From the NCBI GenBank assembly GCA_963849305.1, contig CAWKGV010000003.1, positions 372,001-436,000 of the forward strand: DNA of 64,000 bases, in the 5' to 3' direction. Positions within the stretch are counted from its first letter, which is position 1. Every line of letters begins with the position of its first letter. The position numbers were made by a program, and so were the translations under genes. Below the pieces are notes generated by a model, which saw nothing but the letters and a program-made list of their open reading frames with translations, was not told the DNA's origin and did no database searches. Positions 27,064 through 35,683 of this stretch are shown here, piece after piece. The stretch comes from CAWKGV01 sp963849305 (GTDB taxonomy: Bacteria > Pseudomonadota > Alphaproteobacteria > Acetobacterales > Acetobacteraceae).

Positions 27064-28704
27064 TCAGCCGATCGCGCTGGCCGACTTGGCAAGCTCACGC
27101 AGAACGAACTTCTGCACCTTGCCGGTGGAGGTCTTGGGCAGATCGCGGAACAGGAAGGTCTTCGGCACCTTGAAGCCCGCGAGATGTTCGCGGCAGAAGA
27201 CGCGCATGTCCTCGGCGGTGACGGTGGCGCCGGGTTTCAGCTCGATGAAGGCGCAGGGCGTCTCGCCCCATTTCTCGTCCGGCTGCGCCACCACGGCGGC
27301 GCCCATCACGGCGGGATGGCGATAGAGCGCCTCCTCCACTTCCAAGGAGGAGATGTTCTCGCCGCCGGAGATGATCACGTCCTTGGAGCGGTCGCGGATC
27401 TTCACGTAGCCGTCGGGCTGCATCACCGCGAGGTCGCCGGTGTGGAACCAACCGCCCTGGAACGCGGCTTCGCTCGCCGCCGGGTTGGCGAGATACCCCT
27501 TCATGCTGATGTTGCCACGGAACATGATCTCGCCCATTGTCTCGCCGTCCCAGGGTACTGGCCGCATCGTTTCCGGGTCCAGCACCGTCATTGCCTCCTG
27601 CATCGGCGCGCGCACGCCTTGGCGGCCGTTGCGCTCCGCGCGCCGCGGCAGCGGCATCTCCGCCCATTCCGGATGCTTGGCGCAGACGGCGGCGGGGCCG
27701 TAGGTCTCGGTCAGACCATAGACATGCGTGAGGTCGATACCGATCCTCTCCGCGCCCTCGATCACCGCGGCGGGCGGGGCGGCCGCGGCGACTTGGCCGG
27801 CGATTGTGTGGCCGATCCCCGCCCGCAGCTTCTCCGGCGCGTTGATCAAGGTCGAATAGACGATCGGCGCGCCGCACATATGAGTGACTTTGTGGTCGCG
27901 GATGGCTTGGAACATCGCCCGCGCCTCCACCCGGCGCAGGCAGATATTGGTGCCCGCGCGCTCGGCGACCGACCAAGGGAAGCACCAGCCGTTGCAGTGG
28001 AACATCGGCAGCGTCCACAGATAGACCGGATGCTGCGGCATTCCCCAGTTCACGATGTTGCTCAGCGCGTTCAGATAGGCGCCCCGGTAGTGATACACCA
28101 CACCCTTCGGGTCGCCAGTGGTGCCGGAGGTGTAATTGAGCGAGATCGCATCCCACTCGTCGGGCGGGTTCTGCCAGGCGTGTTCGGGATCGCCGGTTTC
28201 TAGGAGCGTCTCATAGGTCATCTCGCCCAGCAGCTCGCCTCCCGGCGCCGCCGGGTCGTCGATGTCGATCAGCAGCGGCTTCGCGTCGAGCAGCGACAGC
28301 GCCTTGCCGACGAGCGATGAGTATTCGCGGTCGGTGATCAGCGCGCGCGCCCCGCCGTGGCGCAGCATGAAGGCGATCGTCTCGGCATCGAGCCGCGTGT
28401 TCAGCGTGTTCAACACCGCGCCGATCATCGGCACGCCGAAATGCGCCTCATAGATCGCGGGCACGTTGGGCGCCATCACGGCGACGGTGTCGTTGCGGCC
28501 GATCCCATGTCGCGCGAGCGCGGAGGCGAGCCGCCGGCAGCGCGCGTAGGTCTCGCGCCAGGTCATCCGCCAGTCGCCGTGGATGACGGAGACTTGGTCG
28601 GGGTAGACATATGCGGCCCGCTCCAGGAACGTGACCGGGTTAAGGGGCGTGTAGTTCGCCTGGTTGCGATCGAGGCCAACAAGATAGGCGGGGTTTCCGG
28701 ACAT
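27064..28704 (-). CDS. AMP-forming acyl-CoA synthetase
   Basis: Activates a carboxylic acid to its CoA thioester through an acyl-adenylate; 546 residues, full length. Motifs are the P-loop-like LNYTSGTTGDPKGVVYHYRG, PMFHCNGWCFPW, VYGLTETYGP, GWFHTGDLAVMQPDGYVKI and the catalytic lysine segment KTSTGKVQKF. The YHYRGAYLNAL pattern resembles the medium-chain and methylmercaptopropionate-CoA ligase group (AlkK/DmdB-like), so a short or medium chain acid is likely but not certain. Confidence 0.93.
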   Translation of the reverse strand: MSGNPAYLVGLDRNQANYTPLNPVTFLERAAYVYPDQVSVIHGDWRMTWRETYARCRRLASALARHGIGRNDTVAVMAPNVPAIYEAHFGVPMIGAVLNTLNTRLDAETIAFMLRHGGARALITDREYSSLVGKALSLLDAKPLLIDIDDPAAPGGELLGEMTYETLLETGDPEHAWQNPPDEWDAISLNYTSGTTGDPKGVVYHYRGAYLNALSNIVNWGMPQHPVYLWTLPMFHCNGWCFPWSVAERAGTNICLRRVEARAMFQAIRDHKVTHMCGAPIVYSTLINAPEKLRAGIGHTIAGQVAAAAPPAAVIEGAERIGIDLTHVYGLTETYGPAAVCAKHPEWAEMPLPRRAERNGRQGVRAPMQEAMTVLDPETMRPVPWDGETMGEIMFRGNISMKGYLANPAASEAAFQGGWFHTGDLAVMQPDGYVKIRDRSKDVIISGGENISSLEVEEALYRHPAVMGAAVVAQPDEKWGETPCAFIELKPGATVTAEDMRVFCREHLAGFKVPKTFLFRDLPKTSTGKVQKFVLRELAKSASAIG

Positions 28705-28840
28705 CGGCTTTTTCCTCCGGCGCCGATCTTAGGCGGGGACGGACCCGGACGCGAGCACCGTGCCGCGTTGACGGGGCTCACCATCATCTTAATCATCTTA
28801 AATCAAGGAGCCCATCCAGCTGCATCAAGGAACGCGCCCC

Positions 28841-29194
28841 ATGTCCACGACCCTTGCTGATAAAACCTGCACGCCCTGCCGCGGCGGCATTCCGCCGCTC
28901 ACCCCCGAGCAGGCGAGCCGCTACGTGTCCCAGGCACCGCAATGGAAGTTGCTCGACGACAGCCGCAGGATCGAGCGCACGTACTGGTTCTCCAACTTCC
29001 GCGAGGCTTTCGGCTTCGTGCAGCGCATGGGCGAACTAGCCGAGGCGGAGGGCCACCATCCGGACATCGCCTTCGGGTGGGGTCGCGCGACGGTCTCGCT
29101 CCAGACCAAGAAGATCAAGGGGCTGCACGAGAACGATTTCATCATGGCGGCCAAGTTCGACCGGATCGCGGAGGGGCAGACCCCGGCCGCATAG
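28841..29194 (+). CDS. phhB: 4a-hydroxytetrahydrobiopterin dehydratase
   Basis: A 117-residue pterin-4a-carbinolamine dehydratase. It dehydrates 4a-hydroxytetrahydropterin, the product of pterin-dependent hydroxylases. The signature EGHHPDIAFGWGRATVSLQT holds the active-site His pair and Asp, and GLHENDFIMAAKFD follows. The N-terminus (CTPCRGGIPPLTPEQ) is the common bacterial form. No phenylalanine hydroxylase is in this window, so its partner lies elsewhere or the function is different. Confidence 0.92.
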   Translation: MSTTLADKTCTPCRGGIPPLTPEQASRYVSQAPQWKLLDDSRRIERTYWFSNFREAFGFVQRMGELAEAEGHHPDIAFGWGRATVSLQTKKIKGLHENDFIMAAKFDRIAEGQTPAA

Positions 29195-29201
29195 CTTTCC
29201 A

Positions 29202-30124
29202 TCAATGCGCCCAGGCCACGTGAACGCCGTCCGGCAGCTGCTCCTGAACGAATTTCCCGAGCGCCCTCACATCATCGCTGCGCGGAAACGCAGTACGCCA
29301 CAACAGGCCCACCCTGCGGTAGGCGCCGGACGCGGTGAATCGGCGCACCTCCACGCTCAACCCCTTGGCCGCCAGGCGTGGGACGGCGAGCGCCGGCAGC
29401 AGCGTGCATCCCAATCCGGCCGCGACCATTTCGCAGATGGTCTCCAGGCTGGTGGCCCGCAGGTCGTCGGGCGATGAAGCGGGATCACTCGGCTGCTGGC
29501 CGCAGACCGCCAGCGCCTGTTCGCGCAGGCAATGGCCTTCGTCCAGCAGAAGCAGCTTGTGCCCGGCGAGGTCGCGCTCACTGACGGCCGGCTTGTCCGC
29601 CAGCGGATGACCGGCGGGACAGGCGAGCCAGAAGGGCTCGTCGAACAGGGGCAGCGAACACAGACCGAGCTGATCGTTGGGCAGCGCCAGCAGCAGCACG
29701 TCCAACTCGTGCGCCACCAGTTCCTTGAGCAGATTGCCGGTGGTGTCCTCGCGCAGGATCAGGCGCAAGTCGAGGTAGGTTTGGTGCAGCCTGCGCAGGA
29801 ACAGCGGCAGCAGGTAGGGGCTGAGCGTTGGGATGATGCCGAGCCGAAGCGCGCTCGCGAGCAATCCCTTGTCATGGCGCGCGAATTCGCAAATCTGCTC
29901 GGCTTCCTCGAGGATCGCCGCGCCCGGGCGACGATGCGCTCCCCGATTGGCGTGATCGAGACCGACCTCGTGGTGCGCTCGATCAGCCGCGCGCCGAGGA
30001 ATTCCTCCAGCTTCCGTAATTGCGTGCTTAAGGTGGATTGGGTGACGTGGCACTTGTCCGCGGCGCGGCTGAAGTGCTGCGCGTCGGCCACCGCCACCAG
30101 GTACCGCAGCTCGGAGAGGGTCAT
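29202..30124 (-). pseudogene. oxyR: LysR-family peroxide regulator OxyR, frameshifted
   Basis: OxyR senses hydrogen peroxide through a disulfide. The N-terminal helix-turn-helix reads LSELRYLVAVADAQHFSRAADKCHVTQSTLSTQ and the C-terminal domain contains GHCLREQALAVCG, whose two cysteines match the redox pair. The frame breaks near 29920-29924: RIVARA continues in another frame as AAILEEAEQICEF. Here one base must be added (or two removed), unlike the other breaks in this window. The divergent Dps-like gene is a classic OxyR target. The start at 30124 is MTLSELRYL. Confidence 0.85.
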
Positions 30125-30252
30125 TGGTGCTTCCATCGACGGCGACGATGAATTCTATCGAGCATTTGGATTAGACAAACAAGCCGGTTGCCACAAAGCT
30201 GGCAACGCGAGCCAGGCCCTGGTCAGCCCAAAACCGGCAAGGAGGATGATTT
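30125..30252 (+). promoter_or_regulatory. divergent oxyR/dps-like control region
   Basis: This 128-base gap separates divergent oxyR and the Dps-like gene. It has an AT-richer core (about 30149-30182, AATTCTATCGAGCATTTGGA) where an OxyR operator would be expected, and a strong AAGGAGG ribosome site just before the Dps start. Operator assignment rests on position only. Confidence 0.4.
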
Positions 30253-30824
30253 ATGGCGAAGACCGTCGCGATCGAAATGGTCGAGAAAGCCGGCGTGGAC
30301 ATTCCGCAGTTGATCGAACTACTCGGTACGAAATGCCGCTGCCGAACTCACAACGTTTTATTACTACACGATCCTTCGGGTGAACCTCATCGGGATGGAA
30401 GGCGAAGGGCTGAAGCAGATCGCCGAGGATGCCCGCATCGAGGACCGCAACCATTTCGAGGCGCTGGTACCGCGCATCTACGAGCTTGGCGGCAAGCTGC
30501 CGCAGAGCATGAACGAGTTCCACGACTGCTCCGCCTGCCCCCCGGCCAACTTGCCGCCCAACCCGAACGACGTGCAGGGCATCCTGAAGGTTCTGCTGGC
30601 CGCCGAGCAATGCGCGGTGCGCGGTTACACGCATATCTGCAATTTGACCGCCGGCAAGGATCATCGGACCTACGATTTGGCGTTGGCGATCCTGCACGAA
30701 GAGATCGAGCACGAGTTCTTGGTTCGCGGAGTTCCTTGGCAACGGCCCGAGCGGCCACTATAGCCGCGAAGGTCGGCCGAACTCGCCGTATGTCAGCAAA
30801 TTCCTCAACTCCGGACAAGGCTGA
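30253..30824 (+). pseudogene. Dps-like ferritin (DPS/ferritin-like domain), two frameshifts
   Basis: Ferritin-like iron-storage and DNA-protection protein. It begins MAKTVAIEMVEKAGVDIPQL. Near 30331 the frame must drop one base to read NAAAELTTFYYYTILRVN, then continues as EDARIEDRNHFEALVPRIYE, CSACPP and HEEIEHE. Near 30716 a second base must be dropped to give SWFAEFLGNGPSGHYS and the family end SPYVSKFLNSGQG, stop at 30824. Corrected length is 189 residues with the usual metal-binding Glu/His positions. It overlaps the next gene start by 35 bases. Divergent from oxyR. Confidence 0.82.
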
Positions 30825-31161
30825 GACGGCGGGGGGCGGAGCCTCATCCGCCCCCTGTTTCACGACCAAGCGGTTCACACCACTGGAGCTATCAGCTTAC
30901 GATGGCACCGCTCCCGGACGGCCCATCCTGACCGCCTATCACGGCTTCGTCTATGACGTGACCGACAGCTTCATGTGGAAGAAAGGCCGGCACTTCTGGC
31001 TGCGTGCCGGGCAGGATCTGAGTGGCCGCATGAACGAGGGGCCGCACGGGGAGGAGATGCTCTCCAAGGTGCGCTGCATCGGTGTTCTGGTCGCCGACAA
31101 CAACATGGCCATCACCGAACCTAGTGGACCGGCGCCGTCGAGGGGCGGTGCGCCGCCCTGA
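30790..31161 (+). CDS. cytochrome b5-like heme/steroid-binding domain protein
   Basis: A 123-residue small protein. After about 30 low-complexity residues comes a cytochrome b5/MAPR-type domain: RFTPLELSAYDGTAPGRPIL, TAYHGFVYDVTDSFMW, GRHFWLRAGQDLSGRM and GPHGEEML. The GRHF and GPHG histidines are candidate heme ligands, though canonical HPGG is absent. The ATG at 30790 overlaps the end of the Dps-like gene, suggesting co-expression. A role in redox or heme handling under peroxide stress is inferred from position only. Confidence 0.75.
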   Translation: MSANSSTPDKAETAGGGASSAPCFTTKRFTPLELSAYDGTAPGRPILTAYHGFVYDVTDSFMWKKGRHFWLRAGQDLSGRMNEGPHGEEMLSKVRCIGVLVADNNMAITEPSGPAPSRGGAPP

Positions 31162-31357
31162 TCAGCGATCCGAGATTACCCCCACCGTCCTCTCGTTCTC
31201 CCGCTCGACCGCCCAGCCGACACCATCATCGGCAAGCACCAACGCGGAAAACCATTGCAGCACGCCAACTTGGCGTTCATACTGACTATCACAATCAGCG
31301 TGCAACCGACACGTTGCGAAACATAATATTCCGTTCGAAGCAGCTTGGGAGGTCCGA

Positions 31358-31630
31358 ATGAAGTACTCTGCGCTGATCGTGGTCGCCGTTTGCGCGCTGG
31401 CCTCCGTCTCGCCGGCGGGAGCCGTTACCTGTGCTCGTGGCGTTTATCGTGCCGGATGCGTCGGCCCCAATGGCGCCGCCGTCGTCCGCAGACCTTACGC
31501 GACACCTTACGTTGCACGTCCACCCACCTACTACCGCCCGCCGGCTGCGACAGCCTCCTGCGCCAATGGCGTTTACCGGGCGGGTTGCGTCGGGCCCAAC
31601 GGGGCGGCCGTCGTTCGCAAGCCATATTGA
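31358..31630 (+). CDS. small secreted protein with duplicated CxxGVYRAGCVGPNGAA motif
   Basis: A 90-residue protein with a signal peptide (MKYSALIVVAVCALASVSPA, cleaved near AGA-V). The mature chain is two near-identical modules, CARGVYRAGCVGPNGAAVV and CANGVYRAGCVGPNGAAVV, each with two cysteines and each followed by RPY or KPY. A Pro/Tyr-rich linker (TPYVARPPTYYRPP) joins them. One disulfide per module is likely. I know the motif as a recurrent feature of short exported proteins in alphaproteobacteria, without an assigned function. Confidence 0.72.
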   Translation: MKYSALIVVAVCALASVSPAGAVTCARGVYRAGCVGPNGAAVVRRPYATPYVARPPTYYRPPAATASCANGVYRAGCVGPNGAAVVRKPY

Positions 31631-31685
31631 ACGCAGGCGTGAACCGCCGAGCCACGCCGACCTGCGGCTGACTGCCTGCAAGTCG

Positions 31686-32864
31686 TCAACGGATCAGCCT
31701 GACCCGACGCCCCTCCACGCCAAGGGCTAGCCGCCCTTCTTGCAGCGCCAGCGCGTCCTCGCCGAACACCTCGCGCCGCCAGCCGTGCAGGGCCGGCACA
31801 TGATCGAACTCCCCCGCCGCGAGGCGGTCGAGATCCTCGGAGCTGGCCACGAGCCGGGCCGCGACATGATGCTGCTCGCACTTGGCCGCCAGCAGCACCT
31901 TGAGGAGTGCCACGAGGGCAGGGGAGGGACGTGCCGTGTCGCGCCCAATCGGCGCTTCGGGCAGACTCGTTTCCGGCTCGGCCCTGGCTTCCGCGAGGGC
32001 GGCGAGGAGCGAGGCGCCGGTGCGGCCCTCGGCGAAGCCGCGCGTGATGCCTCGGGCGCGGCTGAGACCTTCGGGAGTTGCGGGTGCGGTGGCCGCGATT
32101 TCCGCCAATGCCTCGTCCTTGAGCAGCCGCTGGCGCGGGATGTTCACTCGCTGCGCCTCCCGCTCGCGCCAGGCCGCCAGGGCGCGCAACATGCCGAGGA
32201 ACCGGCGATTGCCGCTGCGCGGGCGCAGTCGCTCCCATGCGGTCTCCGGAACAATGCGATAGGTGGCCGGATCGGCGAGCACCGCCATCTCCTGCGCCAC
32301 CCAGTCGAGCCGGTGTTCCTGCTCCAATCGGGCCCGGAGTTTCTCGTACACAGCGCGCAGATAGGTCACGTCGGCGGCGGCGTAGGCGATCTGCGCCTCC
32401 GACAGCGGGCGCGCGGACCAGTCGCTGAAGCGGTGGGCCTTCTCGATATGCCCCCCGGCCAGTGCCGCCACCAGCGCGTCGTAGGCCACTTGGTCGCCGA
32501 ACCCGGCCACCATGGCGGCGATCTGGGTGTCGAACAGCGGGGTCGGCACCACGCCGAATTTCAGCGTGAAGATCTCGATGTCCTGACGCCCGGCATGGAA
32601 CACCTTCAGCACCGACGCATCGGCCAGCAGCCGCCCGAGCGGCGCCAGATCAAGCTCTGGCGCTTCCGCATCGACCACCGCCACCTCGCGGCTGCCGGCG
32701 AGCTGCACCACGCACAGCTCGGGCCAGTAGGTCCGTTCCCGCATGAATTCGGTATCGACGGTCACGAACGCCTCGGCGGCGAGCCGGGTGCAGAGCGCAT
32801 CGAAGGCGTCGGTGGTGGTGATCAAGGCTGGCGGAGGGAAATCCGGGCGGGCGGGGCGGGCCAT
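31686..32864 (-). CDS. rnd: ribonuclease D
   Basis: 3'-5' exoribonuclease that trims tRNA and other stable RNAs; 392 residues. The DEDD exonuclease domain shows FVTVDTEFMRERTYWP (Asp, Glu), VFHAGRQDIEIF (Asp) and the YAAADVTYL segment (Asp). An HRDC domain and a second helical region follow (RPRSGNRRFLGMLRALAAWR). The closing segment FDHVPALHGWRREVFGEDAL is typical of RNase D. Confidence 0.93.
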   Translation of the reverse strand: MARPARPDFPPPALITTTDAFDALCTRLAAEAFVTVDTEFMRERTYWPELCVVQLAGSREVAVVDAEAPELDLAPLGRLLADASVLKVFHAGRQDIEIFTLKFGVVPTPLFDTQIAAMVAGFGDQVAYDALVAALAGGHIEKAHRFSDWSARPLSEAQIAYAAADVTYLRAVYEKLRARLEQEHRLDWVAQEMAVLADPATYRIVPETAWERLRPRSGNRRFLGMLRALAAWREREAQRVNIPRQRLLKDEALAEIAATAPATPEGLSRARGITRGFAEGRTGASLLAALAEARAEPETSLPEAPIGRDTARPSPALVALLKVLLAAKCEQHHVAARLVASSEDLDRLAAGEFDHVPALHGWRREVFGEDALALQEGRLALGVEGRRVRLIR

Positions 32865-32887
32865 GTCGAGTGTCTGTGTCGTGCGAA

Positions 32888-33163
32888 CTACTTGGTGGAG
32901 GCGGGTGGAAAGCTCGCCTCGACGCAGGCGACGCGCGCTTTTCCCTGGGCGGCGCCGGAACCGCAGAGATAGGTCTCGCCGGTCTCGGTGTTGATCACCC
33001 AGGCCGCCGGCAGCTTGACATCGGGCAAGGGAATGAGCCGCCAGGTGCCGGCCGGCGCGTGCTGCGCGTCTTGCGGTGGACCCGCGGCCAAACTCGCTTG
33101 CGCGCCGAGCAGCGCGGCCGCGGCAAGGGAAGCTGATAGGCGAACAATCCGGTTACGGATCAT
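32888..33163 (-). CDS. small exported hypothetical protein
   Basis: A 91-residue secreted protein. The start MIRNRIVRLSASLAAAALLG gives a clean signal peptide cleaved at SLAA-GPP. The mature chain includes TWRLIPLPDVKLPAAWVINT and ETYLCGSGAA, with cysteines in YLCG and VACVE. No known domain. It lies upstream of rnd on the same strand and is divergent from aspS. Confidence 0.68.
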   Translation of the reverse strand: MIRNRIVRLSASLAAAALLGAQASLAAGPPQDAQHAPAGTWRLIPLPDVKLPAAWVINTETGETYLCGSGAAQGKARVACVEASFPPASTK

Positions 33164-33350
33164 GGGCTTGCTCCTCCGAGCCTCGTTGTCCCATGCTGCC
33201 CGCCATCGCATAAGCCGGCAACAGCGCCCCCCACGCGGGCGTGATGGGTCTGTCGAGGCCTCGAGGGCGGCCGGGGCACCTGTCAACGACCTTGACTTGC
33301 CATTAGGCGAAAGGGTTGTGTGCCGCCCCGAAACCAGCCGGAACGAAGCC

Positions 33351-35141
33351 ATGCATCTTTATCGCACCCACACCTGCGGCGCGCTGCGCCTGGGCAACGC
33401 AGGGCAGACCGCCCGCCTCTCGGGCTGGGTGCATAGTAAGCGCGACCACGGCGGGCTGCTGTTCATCGACCTGCGCGACCACTACGGGATAACGCAATGC
33501 GTGTTCCCCGCCGGCAGCCCGGCGTTCGAGGCGGCCGACAAAGTGCGCGCCGAGAGCGTCGTGACGGCGACCGGAGAGGTGGTCCCGCGCGCGCCCGGGA
33601 CGGCGAATCCGCGCCTGCCCACCGGCGAGGTGGAGCTTCGTGTGGACGCGCTGGCGGTGCAGTCGGCGGCCGAGCTGCTACCGATGCAGGTCGTGGGCGA
33701 TGAGAAATATCCGGAGGACATCCGCCTCAAATACCGGTTCCTCGATCTGCGTCGCGACAAGCTGCATCAGAACATGATGGTGCGCGCGGGGGTGATCGCA
33801 TCGATCCGGCGCCGCATGATCGAGGCCGGGTTCACCGAGTTCCAGACGCCGATCCTGACCGCCTCCAGCCCGGAGGGGGCGCGCGACTTCCTGGTTCCGT
33901 CCCGGCTGCATCCGGGCACGTTCTACGCGCTGCCGCAGGCGCCGCAGCAGTTCAAGCAACTCATTATGGTTGCGGGTTTCGACCGCTATTTCCAGATCGC
34001 GCCCTGCTTTCGCGACGAAGCCTCCCGCGCCGACCGCTCGCCCGGTGAGTTCTACCAGCTCGATTTCGAGATGAGCTTCGTCACCCAGGAGGACGTGTTC
34101 AACACCATAGAGCCGGTGATCGCGGGCGTGTTCGAGGAGTTCGCGCAGGGCCGCGCGGTCTCGCCGCCGCCGTTCGTGCGCATCCCGTACGAGACGGCGC
34201 TGCTGGAGTTCGGCACCGACAAGCCCGATCTGCGCAACCCCTTGCGTATCCGCGACGTGACCGAGCATTTCGCCGGCTCGAACTTCGGGCTGTTCGCTCG
34301 GATCGTCGCCTCGGGCGGGGTGATCCGCGCGATCCAGGCGCCGGGCGCGGCCGGTCAGCCGCGTAGCTTCTTCGAGAGGCTGAACGAGTGGGCGAGGGCC
34401 GAGGGCGCCGGCGGGCTCGGCTACGTGATCTACGATGCGGATGGGCCGAAAGGGCCGATCGCGCGCAACCTGGAACCCGCGCGGGCCGAGGCGATCCGCG
34501 CCGCTTGCGGGCTTCAGGCGGGCGATGCGGTGTTCTTCTTGGCCGGCAAGCGCGACGAGGTGTGGAAATTCGCGGGCCAGGCGCGGATGCGTGTCGGTCA
34601 GGAACTCGCGCTGTGCGAGACGGGCGCATTCCGGTTCTGCTGGATCACCGACTTTCCGATGTACGAGCTGAACGAGGAAACCGGGCAGATCGACTTCAGC
34701 CACAATCCGTTCAGTATGCCGCAAGGCGGAATGGAGGCGCTGACCACGCAAGACCCGCTCACGATCAAGGCCTTCCAGTACGATATCGTTTGCAATGGGG
34801 TGGAATTGTCGTCGGGCGCGATCCGCAATCATCGTCCGGATATCATGATCAAGGCATTCGAGATCGCGGGCTATGCCGCGGCGGAGGTGGAGGCGCGGTT
34901 CGGCGGCATGTTGAACGCCTTTCGCTATGGCGCGCCGCCGCATGGCGGGTCGGCGCCCGGGATCGACCGCATCGTGATGCTGCTCGCCGACGAGCCGAAC
35001 ATCCGCGAGGTGATCCTGTTCCCGTTGAACCAGCAAGGCGAAGACCTGATGATGGGCGCCCCCGCACCGGTTTCTCCCGCGCGGCTCAAGGAGTTGTCGT
35101 TGAAGATCGAGGCGCCGCCGAAGGCGAAGGTGTCATCATGA
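33351..35141 (+). CDS. aspS: aspartyl-tRNA synthetase
   Basis: Class II synthetase charging tRNA with aspartate; 596 residues, the bacterial long form. The N-terminal OB-fold anticodon domain has SGWVHSKRDHGGLLFIDLRD. Motif 2 is FRDEASRADRSPGEFYQLD and motif 3 is GGSAPGIDRIVMLL; a bacterial GAD insertion is present. In alphaproteobacteria this enzyme is often non-discriminating and works with GatCAB to make Asn-tRNA, a family-level inference. Its stop overlaps the GNAT ATG (ATGA). Confidence 0.97.
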   Translation: MHLYRTHTCGALRLGNAGQTARLSGWVHSKRDHGGLLFIDLRDHYGITQCVFPAGSPAFEAADKVRAESVVTATGEVVPRAPGTANPRLPTGEVELRVDALAVQSAAELLPMQVVGDEKYPEDIRLKYRFLDLRRDKLHQNMMVRAGVIASIRRRMIEAGFTEFQTPILTASSPEGARDFLVPSRLHPGTFYALPQAPQQFKQLIMVAGFDRYFQIAPCFRDEASRADRSPGEFYQLDFEMSFVTQEDVFNTIEPVIAGVFEEFAQGRAVSPPPFVRIPYETALLEFGTDKPDLRNPLRIRDVTEHFAGSNFGLFARIVASGGVIRAIQAPGAAGQPRSFFERLNEWARAEGAGGLGYVIYDADGPKGPIARNLEPARAEAIRAACGLQAGDAVFFLAGKRDEVWKFAGQARMRVGQELALCETGAFRFCWITDFPMYELNEETGQIDFSHNPFSMPQGGMEALTTQDPLTIKAFQYDIVCNGVELSSGAIRNHRPDIMIKAFEIAGYAAAEVEARFGGMLNAFRYGAPPHGGSAPGIDRIVMLLADEPNIREVILFPLNQQGEDLMMGAPAPVSPARLKELSLKIEAPPKAKVSS

Positions 35142-35593
35142 GCGATATGAGCGTGACCGTCCGTCCGCTCATCGCCTCCGACCACGACGCCTGGATGCCG
35201 CTCTGGCGAGGCTATCAGCAATTCTATCGGACCGACATCCCGGCGGAGGTGTCGCGCGTGACTTGGCAGCGGCTGCTCGACCCTTTGGAGCCGATGGGCG
35301 GCGCGCTCGCGCTGGGTGATGGGCGGCCTGTCGGGATGGTTCACTGGGTTCGTCATCGTTCCTGCTGGACCGTTGAGGATTATTGCTATCTGCAAGACTT
35401 GTTCGTGGCCCCGGAGGCGCGCGGACAAGGCGTCGGCCGATGCCTGATCGAGCATGTCTATGATACCGCCCGCGCGGCGGGGTGCGGGCGCGTCCACTGG
35501 CTGACCCAGGAGACCAACCGTAACGCGATGCTGCTGTATGACCGGATCGCCGAGCGGTCGGGCTTCGTGCAGTATCGAAAGATTTTCGGCTGA
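35138..35593 (+). CDS. GNAT family N-acetyltransferase
   Basis: A 151-residue GNAT. The core is VRPLIASDHDAWMPLWRGY, then strand 4 and the acetyl-CoA loop YCYLQDLFVAPEARGQGVGR (Q/RxxGxG/A motif), and LIEHVYDTARAAGCGRVHW. A C-terminal NRNAMLLYDRIAERSGFVQY is the usual end. The acceptor is unknown. Translation is coupled to aspS by a 4-base overlap. Confidence 0.9.
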   Translation: MSDMSVTVRPLIASDHDAWMPLWRGYQQFYRTDIPAEVSRVTWQRLLDPLEPMGGALALGDGRPVGMVHWVRHRSCWTVEDYCYLQDLFVAPEARGQGVGRCLIEHVYDTARAAGCGRVHWLTQETNRNAMLLYDRIAERSGFVQYRKIFG

Positions 35594-35614
35594 TCGCGGC
35601 GCGAGGGCATTTCG

Positions 35615-35639
35615 GCCGCGCGCCGTTCTGGCGCGCGGC
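35615..35639 (+). terminator. perfect 10-bp GC hairpin after the aspS-GNAT operon
   Basis: GCCGCGCGCC (35615-35624) pairs perfectly with GGCGCGCGGC (35630-35639) around GTTCT, 22 bases after the GNAT stop. The following TGCTTGCCCCC lacks a T-run. Best read as the operon terminator. Confidence 0.6.
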
Positions 35640-35683
35640 TGCTTGCCCCCCTATTGTCGCCCGTCCGTCTGGAGATTGATCTC

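Noticed and set aside
26935..28203. Long plus-strand frame antisense to the acyl-CoA synthetase
   Set aside because: No motif, biased shadow composition, and the opposite strand carries every acyl-CoA synthetase signature.
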